From J061 sp003695725 [NCBI: Candidatus Schekmanbacteria bacterium] (GTDB lineage: Bacteria; Schekmanbacteria; GWA2-38-11), in NCBI GenBank assembly GCA_003695725.1, contig RFHX01000357.1, positions 1 through 8,459 on the forward strand: a DNA stretch of 8,459 nucleotides. Reading direction: 5' to 3'. The notes below the pieces were generated by a model that was not told the DNA's origin, searched no databases, and worked only from the letters and a program-made list of their open reading frames with translations. The first letter of the stretch is position 1. Every line of letters begins with the position of its first letter. Of the stretch, positions 1 through 5,672 are shown piece by piece. The translations under genes and the position numbers were made by a program.

Positions 1-9
1 AAATAATAT

Positions 10-38
10 TTGACAAATTAAACTGATTAATATAGATT
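10..38 (+). promoter_or_regulatory. Candidate sigma-70-type promoter for the tandem HTH genes
   Basis: A perfect TTGACA hexamer at 10-15 is followed after 17 bases by TAGATT at 33-38, which matches four of six positions of the TATAAT consensus. The surroundings are very AT-rich. A start near base 45 would give a leader of about 105 nt before the first HTH gene. I see nothing else in 1-128: the open frame there has no good start and runs out of frame into the HTH gene. The -35 is convincing and the -10 only fair, so this is a sequence match and not proof of activity. Confidence 0.45.
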
Positions 39-152
39 TATACATAGATTTGAAAGGAATGAGAGGAATGATAGTTTTGAGGAATTTAAGTTTCATTAAT
101 TCAACCCTAAAAAAGGGGATAAGAAAAAATGAAAAGGAGGAAAGAAAGTTCA

Positions 153-347
153 ATGGCAGGAAGTGGAACAGATATTCTTACATTAAAAGAAGTAGCAGAA
201 TATATGAGAGTGAATACAGCGACGATTTATCGGCTTGTCCGCACAGGAAAAATTCCAGCATTCAGAGTTGGAAACAGATGGCGTTTCAGGAAGACATCTA
301 TTGATGAATGGCTGAACTCTAGTGAAAGTAAAATAGAAGATTATTAA
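153..347 (+). CDS. Excisionase-family (MerR-like) helix-turn-helix DNA-binding protein, copy 1
   Basis: A 64-aa protein made almost entirely of one winged helix-turn-helix of the excisionase/HTH_17 family. Helix 1 is LKEVAEYM (residues 11-18), the recognition helix is TATIYRLVRTG (22-32), the basic wing is IPAFRVGNRWRF (34-45), and the typical IDEWL closes it (50-54). Family members bind DNA as small regulators or recombination directionality factors. No integrase or phage gene is nearby, so a regulatory role is more likely, with an unknown target. An in-frame ATG at 129 would add eight residues. I prefer the ATG at 153 because it aligns with the start of copy 2 and follows an AAAAGGAGG ribosome site at 132-140, although the 12-nt spacing is a little long. 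Copy 2 starts 37 nt after its stop codon. The two proteins are identical at 53 of 64 positions. Confidence 0.88.
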   Translation: MAGSGTDILTLKEVAEYMRVNTATIYRLVRTGKIPAFRVGNRWRFRKTSIDEWLNSSESKIEDY

Positions 348-384
348 ATCACAATCGTTAACTCTAATTAAGAAAGGGAGTAGA

Positions 385-579
385 ATGGCACAGGGTAAAA
401 CAGATATTTTGACATTGAAGGAAGTAGCAAGCTATATGAGAGTGAATACAGCGACGATTTATCGGCTTGTCCGCACAGGAAAAATTCCGGCATTCAGAGT
501 TGGAAACAGATGGCGTTTCAGAAGAAGCTCAATTGACGAATGGCTGAATTCAAGAGAAGGTAATTTAGAAGAATATTGA
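385..579 (+). CDS. Excisionase-family (MerR-like) helix-turn-helix DNA-binding protein, copy 2
   Basis: The tandem paralogue of the preceding gene has the same 64-aa length and the same single-domain plan: helix 1 LKEVASYM, recognition helix TATIYRLVRTG, wing IPAFRVGNRWRF and IDEWL near the end. Residues 17-46 are identical in both copies, which implies the same DNA specificity. The few differences sit at the N-terminus, residue 16, and the tail after residue 46. The ATG at 385 follows a clear AAGGGAG ribosome site at 374-380, and there is no alternative start. An intrinsic terminator follows 24 nt after the stop, so the two genes probably form one transcript. The family assignment is firm. 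The target, and whether the two proteins act on each other's genes, cannot be read from the sequence. Confidence 0.9.
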   Translation: MAQGKTDILTLKEVASYMRVNTATIYRLVRTGKIPAFRVGNRWRFRRSSIDEWLNSREGNLEEY

Positions 580-603
580 TTCAGCTTTTAGAATATATAG
601 CTG

Positions 604-638
604 AAAGGGAAATAGAATTATCTATTTCCCTTTTTTTT
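604..638 (+). terminator. Intrinsic terminator of the tandem HTH operon
   Basis: A perfect 13-bp stem pairs AAAGGGAAATAGA (604-616) with TCTATTTCCCTTT (621-633) around an ATTA loop. The T-run at 631-638 begins within the 3' arm. This is a textbook rho-independent terminator reading rightwards. On the opposite strand, where lemA ends at 649, the same hairpin is not followed by a T-run, so it is a poor terminator in that direction. Confidence 0.9.
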
Positions 639-648
639 ACTAAAAACA

Positions 649-1224
649 TTAAAATTTAACCTTTGGTGTTTCTTTTGCTTCTGATTTTATCTCATAATAT
701 GGTGCATTCTTGATACCGGCAATCCTAGCAAAAATTACCCCCGGAATTTTTCTGATGTATGTATTGAGCTCTTTGACAGATTCATTGTAACGCATTCTAG
801 CTACTGAAATTCTGTTCTCTGTGCCTGCCAATTCATCCTGTAATCGAATAAAATTCTGATTTGATTTGAGCTCAGGATATCTCTCAACGACTAAGAGAAG
901 GCGTGAAAGCGCGCCAGATAATGCATTGTTTGCAGAAATTTTTTCATCAATCGTAGCTGCTCTTCCTACTTGAGAGCGAGCTTTTGCAACTTCTACAAAT
1001 ATCTCCTTTTCCTGCTTTGCATATCCTTTGACAGTTTCAACAAGATTTGGAATCAGGTCATAACGTCTTTGAAGCTGATTATCTACTTCAGCCCAAGATT
1101 TTTTCACATTTTCATCAAGGGCAATTACTTTATTGATTCCAGAAATAAAAAATTGAACGACAGCTATTGCCAAAACCAAAATTACGGCAACCGTTATTAA
1201 AATATACTTTGTCGTTTTATTCAT
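649..1224 (-). CDS. lemA: LemA family protein
   Basis: A 191-aa LemA-family protein, the usual length for the family. One N-terminal membrane segment (about residues 7-29) anchors it, and the rest is the helical LemA domain facing away from the cytoplasm. Family signatures are visible: RRYDLIPNLV (53-62), VKGYAKQEKEIF (65-76), ERYPELKSNQNF (114-125), ELAGTENRI (131-139) and RYNESVKELN (145-154). The biochemical role of LemA is unsettled; it is an envelope protein often encoded beside TPM-domain or peptidase genes. It is the last gene of a minus-strand run, 40 nt after the TPM gene. The ATG at 1224 follows a strong AAAGGAGG ribosome site (1235-1243) with long spacing. No terminator with a T-run is seen downstream on this strand. 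Confidence 0.93.
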   Translation of the reverse strand: MNKTTKYILITVAVILVLAIAVVQFFISGINKVIALDENVKKSWAEVDNQLQRRYDLIPNLVETVKGYAKQEKEIFVEVAKARSQVGRAATIDEKISANNALSGALSRLLLVVERYPELKSNQNFIRLQDELAGTENRISVARMRYNESVKELNTYIRKIPGVIFARIAGIKNAPYYEIKSEAKETPKVKF

Positions 1225-1264
1225 AATTTAAATCATTCCTCCTTTCAGTGATTATTGGAGCTAT

Positions 1265-2032
1265 TCACCATGAACGGCCTGCACCGCCTCCACCACTCAA
1301 TCCTCCACCGAATCCCCCAAAACCTCCCAATCCACCGCCAAAACTTCCGAATCCTCCAAAACCTCCCATACGATATCTACCATATCTATATCTTCTTCCA
1401 AATAAAAAGAAAGGCAAAAAACCGGTCCTTGAAAATATAAAGAAAAACAATATTATCAGTCCTATCAAATTTCTTATATTACTGCTTTTTCTGTAATTCT
1501 TTCTTTCCCTTAGCGATACAATTTCCTTTAGATTGATGTTTTTCTTTTCTGCTATTTTTGAAACTATCCCAGCAAAAGCGGTAATTGCGCCATTATTATA
1601 ATCAGATTTTGCAAAATAAGGAATAACATTATCAAGAATTTCTCCACAATATCCGTCTGTGAGGATTTCTTCCAATCCATAACCAACTTCAATCCTTGTC
1701 TTTCTGTCCTTTACAGCGGTGATAAACAGCACTCCATTATCCTGCCCTTTCTTACCTATACCCCATTTTTCAAAAAGCTTTACTGAATATAGAGGCATAT
1801 CCAATGGTTTTGTAGTATCAAGAAAAACAACCGCTATTTCAATCCCTGTTTTCTCATTCAAAACCCTACAAACCCTCTCCATCTCCCTTTCCACATCGGC
1901 ACTCAGCACATTGGCATAATCATTGACGAATCCCTGCGGAGAAGGAAAAGTAATCTCGCTTTGTGCAAAGACAACAGGAAGAAAGAAAATAAAAAATATA
2001 AAAAAGAAAAGAGATTTCCTTTTAAAGTTCAT
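1265..2032 (-). CDS. TPM-domain (YgcG/Psb32-type) secreted, membrane-anchored protein with Gly-rich tail
   Basis: This 255-aa protein has a signal peptide (MNFKRK, then a Phe/Ile-rich core, probable cleavage after VFA at residue 23). A TPM domain follows (about 32-160), with the conserved NDYANVLS (37-44), GIGKKGQDNGVLF (91-103), RIEVGYGLEEILTD (113-126) and a late GAITAF. After a basic linker comes a hydrophobic segment (about 187-212), an Arg/Tyr-rich patch (213-221) and a Gly/Phe-rich tail ending GGGGAGRSW. This is the YgcG-type layout. TPM domains were called phosphatases from a plant homologue, and the bacterial function is not settled. The ATG overlaps the end of the upstream gene by 11 nt with no obvious ribosome site, which suggests translational coupling. 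Its pairing with lemA downstream is widespread, and the two products probably act together in the envelope. Confidence 0.92.
   Translation of the reverse strand: MNFKRKSLFFFIFFIFFLPVVFAQSEITFPSPQGFVNDYANVLSADVEREMERVCRVLNEKTGIEIAVVFLDTTKPLDMPLYSVKLFEKWGIGKKGQDNGVLFITAVKDRKTRIEVGYGLEEILTDGYCGEILDNVIPYFAKSDYNNGAITAFAGIVSKIAEKKNINLKEIVSLRERKNYRKSSNIRNLIGLIILFFFIFSRTGFLPFFLFGRRYRYGRYRMGGFGGFGSFGGGLGGFGGFGGGLSGGGGAGRSW
1283..1369 (-). repeat. Gly/Phe-rich low-complexity coding repeat in the TPM protein tail
   Basis: Residues 222-250 of the TPM protein are almost only glycine with spaced phenylalanine and leucine (GGFGGFGSFGGGLGGFGG and onward). On the coding strand the DNA is a run of GGN codons with many GG and GGG tracts; on the plus strand it shows as a CCTCCA-like run. 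Such tails are typical of YgcG-type TPM proteins and are believed to be disordered. It produces misleading Pro-rich open frames on the plus strand. Confidence 0.8.
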
Positions 2033-2762
2033 TTATTATAAGAGCAATCTTTGTTATTTCATTGAAATATTTTGAAAAAGCATTCTCAGCATTGAATCTA
2101 CCAATTTTGCCGTCTCCCTTCTTATCCTTCAATATATCTCTCATTATGGAATTTTCGATTTCAAAATTCTTCTCTACAAGTGAAATGATTTCATCTTTAG
2201 ATGAAGGCACATCAATTCCTTTAAGCTTCAAAGCACTTCTCAATATAGGAAAGATTGATGAAATGGACTCTACCATAAGCATTTCAATCCTTTTGCCGTT
2301 ACGGCCTGTTTCAAGAAAAGCCTGACCTAATAAAAGGAGTCTCCCTTTTATCTGCTGTTCACATTGAAGCCGCAGATGCTCATAGGAGATATTCAAGTCC
2401 TTAAAAAAATCTTCGCCAAAAATAAGAATGTTACAATCCTTTATTTCTGAAAATTCCATTGGGAAAACATCGACAGATTCATCAATCATCGATGGCGACA
2501 GGAAAAGTGGAGGAGATATCATTCTTTTAGCCGCTTTTTTATAAATAGCACAGCATCTTTTAAAAATATCGAAGTTATATTCTTTAAAAACAAAAAGCGA
2601 ATTTATATCTGACTTTCCGACTACATAGTCAGGAGAAACTGCACTGCCATAGAGGGCAATAGAAAGGATATTTTCATTGTCAACATTGAGGATTTCATCG
2701 CTGAATGGGATAAAGATTCTTTTAACTTCTTCATTGACTTTATTAAGATTCAAATAGTGCAT
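2022..2762 (-). CDS. Nucleotidyltransferase-fold protein, possibly with degenerate metal site
   Basis: A protein of 246 aa from the ATG at 2762. Near the N-terminus is the polymerase-beta-type signature ALYGSAVSPDY (residues 36-46; G39, S40), followed by GKSDINSLFVF (49-59). The usual GS-x10-DxD pattern here reads D52-x-N54, so the second acidic residue is replaced. DVFPMEF (98-104; E103 may be the third acidic position) and FGED (115-118) match what I recall of a bacterial nucleotidyltransferase-like family. The C-terminal half looks helical and could be HEPN-like. The substrate is unknown, and activity is doubtful if D-x-N is read correctly. An upstream in-frame TTG at 2801 would add 13 residues, but neither start has a good ribosome site and the domain does not need the extension. 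The gene ends inside the TPM gene (11-nt overlap) and begins 96 nt after the ferredoxin stop. Confidence 0.65.
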   Translation of the reverse strand: MHYLNLNKVNEEVKRIFIPFSDEILNVDNENILSIALYGSAVSPDYVVGKSDINSLFVFKEYNFDIFKRCCAIYKKAAKRMISPPLFLSPSMIDESVDVFPMEFSEIKDCNILIFGEDFFKDLNISYEHLRLQCEQQIKGRLLLLGQAFLETGRNGKRIEMLMVESISSIFPILRSALKLKGIDVPSSKDEIISLVEKNFEIENSIMRDILKDKKGDGKIGRFNAENAFSKYFNEITKIALIINEL

Positions 2763-2858
2763 AGTTATCTTTAAAAGAAAGATAAACCTTTCCAAAAACA
2801 AATTTCATTATTTGGATTTCTCCGCAGATAATGCCTTATTGTCAAAGATAATACAATC

Positions 2859-3071
2859 TTAATAAAGTTTTTCAATTGAAACTACATTAACAGGGCATTT
2901 TTGAAGGCACAGGTCGCAAAGTGTACATTCGTCCTCATTCTTTTCAACTATTGAAACTTTTCCATCCTTTGCTTCAAAGATATTTACAGGACAAATCTTC
3001 ACACATTCACCACACTTTTCTACTCCCAGACATCCTTCCTTTATTTTTACATTTATGAAAATACTTGCCAT
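2859..3071 (-). CDS. Small 2[4Fe-4S] ferredoxin
   Basis: A 70-aa protein with eight cysteines in two [4Fe-4S] motifs. The first is C14-x5-C20-x2-C23-x3-C27-P, and the second is the classic C49-x2-C52-x2-C55-x3-C59-P. The first motif has a longer gap after its first cysteine than the standard CxxC, as seen in some ferredoxin-like subunits. Each cluster should take three cysteines from one motif and the fourth from the other. It is a cytoplasmic electron carrier or a small electron-transfer subunit. It begins 19 nt after the alpha ligase subunit with an AAGAGGAGAAG ribosome site, so it almost certainly shares the ligase transcript. In anaerobes such proteins serve as the delta subunit of 2-oxoacid:ferredoxin oxidoreductases, but no catalytic subunit lies in this window, so the partner is unknown. 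Confidence 0.9.
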   Translation of the reverse strand: MASIFINVKIKEGCLGVEKCGECVKICPVNIFEAKDGKVSIVEKNEDECTLCDLCLQKCPVNVVSIEKLY

Positions 3072-3090
3072 AATATCATCTTCTCCTCTT

Positions 3091-3984
3091 CTATAACACA
3101 GATTTCAAATGTGTAATTATCTCTTTAAATTCTTCTGCAACCATAATCCCTGCTTCCTTAAACTTCTCTATCTTACCCTTTGTCGTACCTCTATTGCCTT
3201 CAACGATTGCAGCAGCATGGCCAAATCTAACACCGGGCATCTCATCAGCAAAACGTCCTGCCACAAAGGCAACAATAGGAAGCTTTATATTTTCTTTGGT
3301 CACCATCTCAGCCAAACTTTCTTCTACATTCCCACCGGGCTCACAGAAAATAACAACTGCTTTGGTCTGTTCGTCTTCCGCAAAGAGAGGAATCAAATCA
3401 AGATAGTTAGAGCCAACAATGGCATCTCCGCCAATGCTGATACAGGTACTTTGACCGATGCCATTTAGAGTTAGCAGATTTGCTATCTCCGTAGTCATTC
3501 CACCTGAACGGGAAATTATTCCAACATTACCTTCGCTGTATGCCTTCTTCACATCTTCAGCCCTTCCGCCAACCATACCCACTTTGGTTTTATGAGGTGA
3601 AATTAGGCCCAAAGAATTAGGGCCTATCACTCTTGCACCATTTGCGCGGGCAAAAGCTACAATTTCAACAACATCCCTACGCGGTACTCTTTCAGTTACT
3701 ATGACAACCAGCTTTATGCCATTATCGATTGCTTCAAAGGCAGCCCCCTTTACCATTGCAGGCGGTACTGAGATAATACTAGCATCAGCAGGATGAGCTT
3801 CAACTGCCTGTTTAACTGTATCGAAAACAGGTACTCCATAGACTTCCCAACCACCTTTCCCCGGAGTAATTCCCGCAACCACTGCTGCTCCATAGTCGAG
3901 AAGATCCTTTGTAAATGTTGTTGCTTCTCTTCCTGTAATTCCTTGTATAATTATCTTTGTATTTTCACTTGCTAAAATTGCCAT
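3091..3984 (-). CDS. sucD: Succinyl-CoA synthetase-like (NDP-forming acyl-CoA ligase) alpha subunit
   Basis: A 297-aa protein, close to the usual SucD length. A CoA-binding Rossmann domain comes first (IIIQGITGRE at 11-20, GITPGKGGWEVYGVPVF at 38-54), then a ligase domain. The catalytic phosphohistidine is H256 in GVRFGHAAAI, and the assisting glutamate is probably E215 in CEPGG. Other signatures are GPNSLGLISP (121-130), SRSGGMTTE (158-166) and GIGQSTCISIGGD (175-187). The family makes an acyl-CoA from acid, CoA and NTP, or the reverse, through phosphohistidine. SRSGGMTTE and FGHA differ from the common SucD forms (SRSGTLTYE, MGHA) and recall ATP-citrate lyase, so succinate is not assured as the substrate. 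The ATG at 3984 has an AGAGGAT ribosome site about 7 nt upstream. It lies 42 nt after the beta subunit gene and 19 nt before the ferredoxin gene. Confidence 0.9.
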   Translation of the reverse strand: MAILASENTKIIIQGITGREATTFTKDLLDYGAAVVAGITPGKGGWEVYGVPVFDTVKQAVEAHPADASIISVPPAMVKGAAFEAIDNGIKLVVIVTERVPRRDVVEIVAFARANGARVIGPNSLGLISPHKTKVGMVGGRAEDVKKAYSEGNVGIISRSGGMTTEIANLLTLNGIGQSTCISIGGDAIVGSNYLDLIPLFAEDEQTKAVVIFCEPGGNVEESLAEMVTKENIKLPIVAFVAGRFADEMPGVRFGHAAAIVEGNRGTTKGKIEKFKEAGIMVAEEFKEIITHLKSVL

Positions 3985-4026
3985 TTTGACTATCCTCTTT
4001 CATTAATCAATTAAGGTTAGAACATT

Positions 4027-5205
4027 TCAAACACTCTTTTGAACAGCAATCTTTGCAGCCTCATCAATAGAAACCGTTCTATCGCAATACTGCACACCGT
4101 ATTTTTTCAATATCTTGAATCCTTCGTCTTCCCAAGCGCCCGGGATCCTAAAAACTGTTATTGTTTCCGAGGGCTTTTTACCACTTTCAATGACCCCCTT
4201 AATAACACCACGAGCTACCAAATCAACTCTTGTATTGCTGACTACATTCATTATTACAGCAATTTTATCAATTCCGGGTCGGGAAAGAATAAGTTTGACT
4301 AACTCCTGCACTTTGAAAACACTTGGATTGCCTCCTATTTCGCAATAATTTGCAGGTTTTCCTCCATGCTTTCTTATTGCATCAAAGGAAGTCAAGCTTG
4401 CGCCTCCGCCTCCAATCAATAAGCCAAGATTCCCATCAAATTCAATCATTCTTCCTGCAACACCGCGATGGTCAAGTTCATCGATTTCAGCAGCCCTTTT
4501 TTCAAATTCCGTCTGTTTCTTTGCCTGACTTTCCTCTCTTTTTCCCAATAGCTCAATTAATTTTTTCTGCCTATAAAGAGCATCATCATCAATCTCCATA
4601 TGACCGTCAACAGCAATGAAATTCCCATCTTTTGTCCTTACAAGCGGATTTATTTCAGCAAGCGTTGCATCATAATTCATAAAGACTTGCACTAACCGAT
4701 ACAATATTGCCCCTACCTTCAATACACTCCGTGAATCAGCGCCTGATTGTGCAACAACCTCTCTCATTTGATGTTCAAAAACACCCTTTGCTGTATCAAT
4801 ATCCCTTCTCACAATCTTCTCGGGGCTTTTTTCGGCAAGCTCTTCAATATCGATACCGCCTTCCCTGCTGAAAATCACCACAGGCCTTTGCCTTGCAGAG
4901 TCATAGGTCACAGCCATGAAATACTCAGCATCAATATCAAGCTGATTCTCCACCAATACTTTCTTTACTTTGAATCCTTTTATCTCTTTACCTATGAGCT
5001 CAGCCGCTTTTTTGCGTGATTCATCCTTGTTTTGAGAAAAAAGGACACCTCCTGCCTTTTTTCTTCCTCCAGATGGTATTTGTACTTTAAGTACAGCAGG
5101 ACCATCTATAGTAATCTCATCAGGAGATTCAACTACTTGATTTTCAGGAACAGGTATTCCATTGAGCTTAAAAACCTTTTTTGATTCATGTTCAAAAAGT
5201 CTCAT
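4027..5205 (-). CDS. sucC: Succinyl-CoA synthetase-like (NDP-forming acyl-CoA ligase) beta subunit
   Basis: A 392-aa protein near the usual SucC length. An ATP-grasp domain (about 1-225) starts MRLFEHESKKVF and contains VQIPSGGRKKAGGV (41-54), LAEINPLV (182-189; E184 and N186 match the metal/nucleotide positions) and AVDGHMEID (198-206; D200). The CoA-ligase domain follows (about 250-392) with DGNLGLLIGGGGAS (257-270), ANYCEIGGNPS (285-295) and NVVSNTRVD (320-328). In ordinary SucC these last two read roughly ANFLDIGGGA and NIFGGI-R-D, so the phosphohistidine-facing region is altered. With the alpha subunit it should form an acyl-CoA ligase; succinate is the default guess, while citrate, malate or another acid is possible. 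It is the first gene of the minus-strand run, behind a good promoter candidate. GGAG lies 10 nt before the ATG. Confidence 0.88.
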   Translation of the reverse strand: MRLFEHESKKVFKLNGIPVPENQVVESPDEITIDGPAVLKVQIPSGGRKKAGGVLFSQNKDESRKKAAELIGKEIKGFKVKKVLVENQLDIDAEYFMAVTYDSARQRPVVIFSREGGIDIEELAEKSPEKIVRRDIDTAKGVFEHQMREVVAQSGADSRSVLKVGAILYRLVQVFMNYDATLAEINPLVRTKDGNFIAVDGHMEIDDDALYRQKKLIELLGKREESQAKKQTEFEKRAAEIDELDHRGVAGRMIEFDGNLGLLIGGGGASLTSFDAIRKHGGKPANYCEIGGNPSVFKVQELVKLILSRPGIDKIAVIMNVVSNTRVDLVARGVIKGVIESGKKPSETITVFRIPGAWEDEGFKILKKYGVQYCDRTVSIDEAAKIAVQKSV

Positions 5206-5262
5206 CTTCTTTTTGCTCCATTTTAAACAGTAATCTCATCAAATTTATTGAAAATTCAGCAG

Positions 5263-5291
5263 AAATTACACTTTTAAGGCGCCAATGTCAA
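5263..5291 (-). promoter_or_regulatory. Candidate sigma-70-type promoter of the ligase-ferredoxin operon
   Basis: Read on the minus strand, a perfect TTGACA (5291-5286) is followed by TAATTT after 17 bases (5268-5263), or by TGTAAT after 15 bases (5270-5265). Transcription would start near 5256, giving a leader of about 50 nt before the ATG at 5205. The spacer contains the palindrome GGCGCC (5278-5283), a GC-rich island in AT-rich surroundings. The position directly ahead of a metabolic operon and the perfect -35 support the call. Confidence 0.55.
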
Positions 5292-5346
5292 GTGAAGATT
5301 TATCGTAGGAATAGAGAATGATAAAACAAAATCATAAAATTATTTA

Positions 5347-5655
5347 TTACTTGTTATTATTTAAATTTTTGATTAGATTTGGAATATTCATTCCTTCATA
5401 TAGGTTAATATTGTACTGAGGATCGAGCCTTTACCATATCCTCCCACATGGCTATTTCACTGCAATAAATTCATTTCTATCAATGGTCAAAAAGGAATCA
5501 ATAATCACAAGATCATAGTCAAGATTCAAATTGAGCGTGAAAAAGGCTTTCTTGAAAAAGTAAGGAACAAGATACAACTCAGTTGAAATATGCGGCATTA
5601 AATCTCTATTCGTATTGTCAGGAAAAGCTTGGTTAGAATAGATAAAAAAGATTGT
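5347..5655 (-). pseudogene. Possible remnant of a frameshifted coding sequence
   Basis: No intact gene fits between 5292 and 5672, but the minus strand reads protein-like in pieces. One frame is open from 5655 down to a TAG at 5454-5452 (67 codons), including MPHISTELYLVPYFFKKAFF and DYDLVIIDSFLTIDRNEF. Just past that stop a second frame gives HVGGYGKGSILSTIL, ending at 5388. A third then gives DPQYNINLYEGMNIPNLI, ending at 5347. Successive frames taking over without overlap are what a decayed gene looks like. An ATG at 5598 could start a 48-aa product, but it has no clear ribosome site. I do not recognise the family. Chance open frames in AT-rich DNA are the alternative, so confidence is low. 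Confidence 0.3.
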
Positions 5656-5672
5656 TTAAGACCTTTTTTCAT

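Noticed and set aside
50-304. Open frame upstream of and overlapping the first HTH gene in another frame
   Set aside because: It starts at a TTG without a ribosome site, its product has no recognisable features, and it runs out of frame through the well-supported HTH coding sequence.
153-579. Tandem excisionase-like genes as sign of a prophage or integrative element
   Set aside because: No integrase, att-like repeats, phage genes or transposase are in the window. The excisionase name reflects the fold only.
1248-1496. Proline-rich plus-strand open frame
   Set aside because: It is the antisense of the Gly-rich tail of the TPM protein; glycine codons read backwards give proline codons.
2817-2845. 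TTGACA on the minus strand (2845-2840) as a promoter for the nucleotidyltransferase-TPM-lemA genes
   Set aside because: The -35 is perfect, but no acceptable -10 occurs at 16-18 bases (only GAGAAA or AGAAAT). A secondary promoter here remains possible but is not supported enough to annotate.
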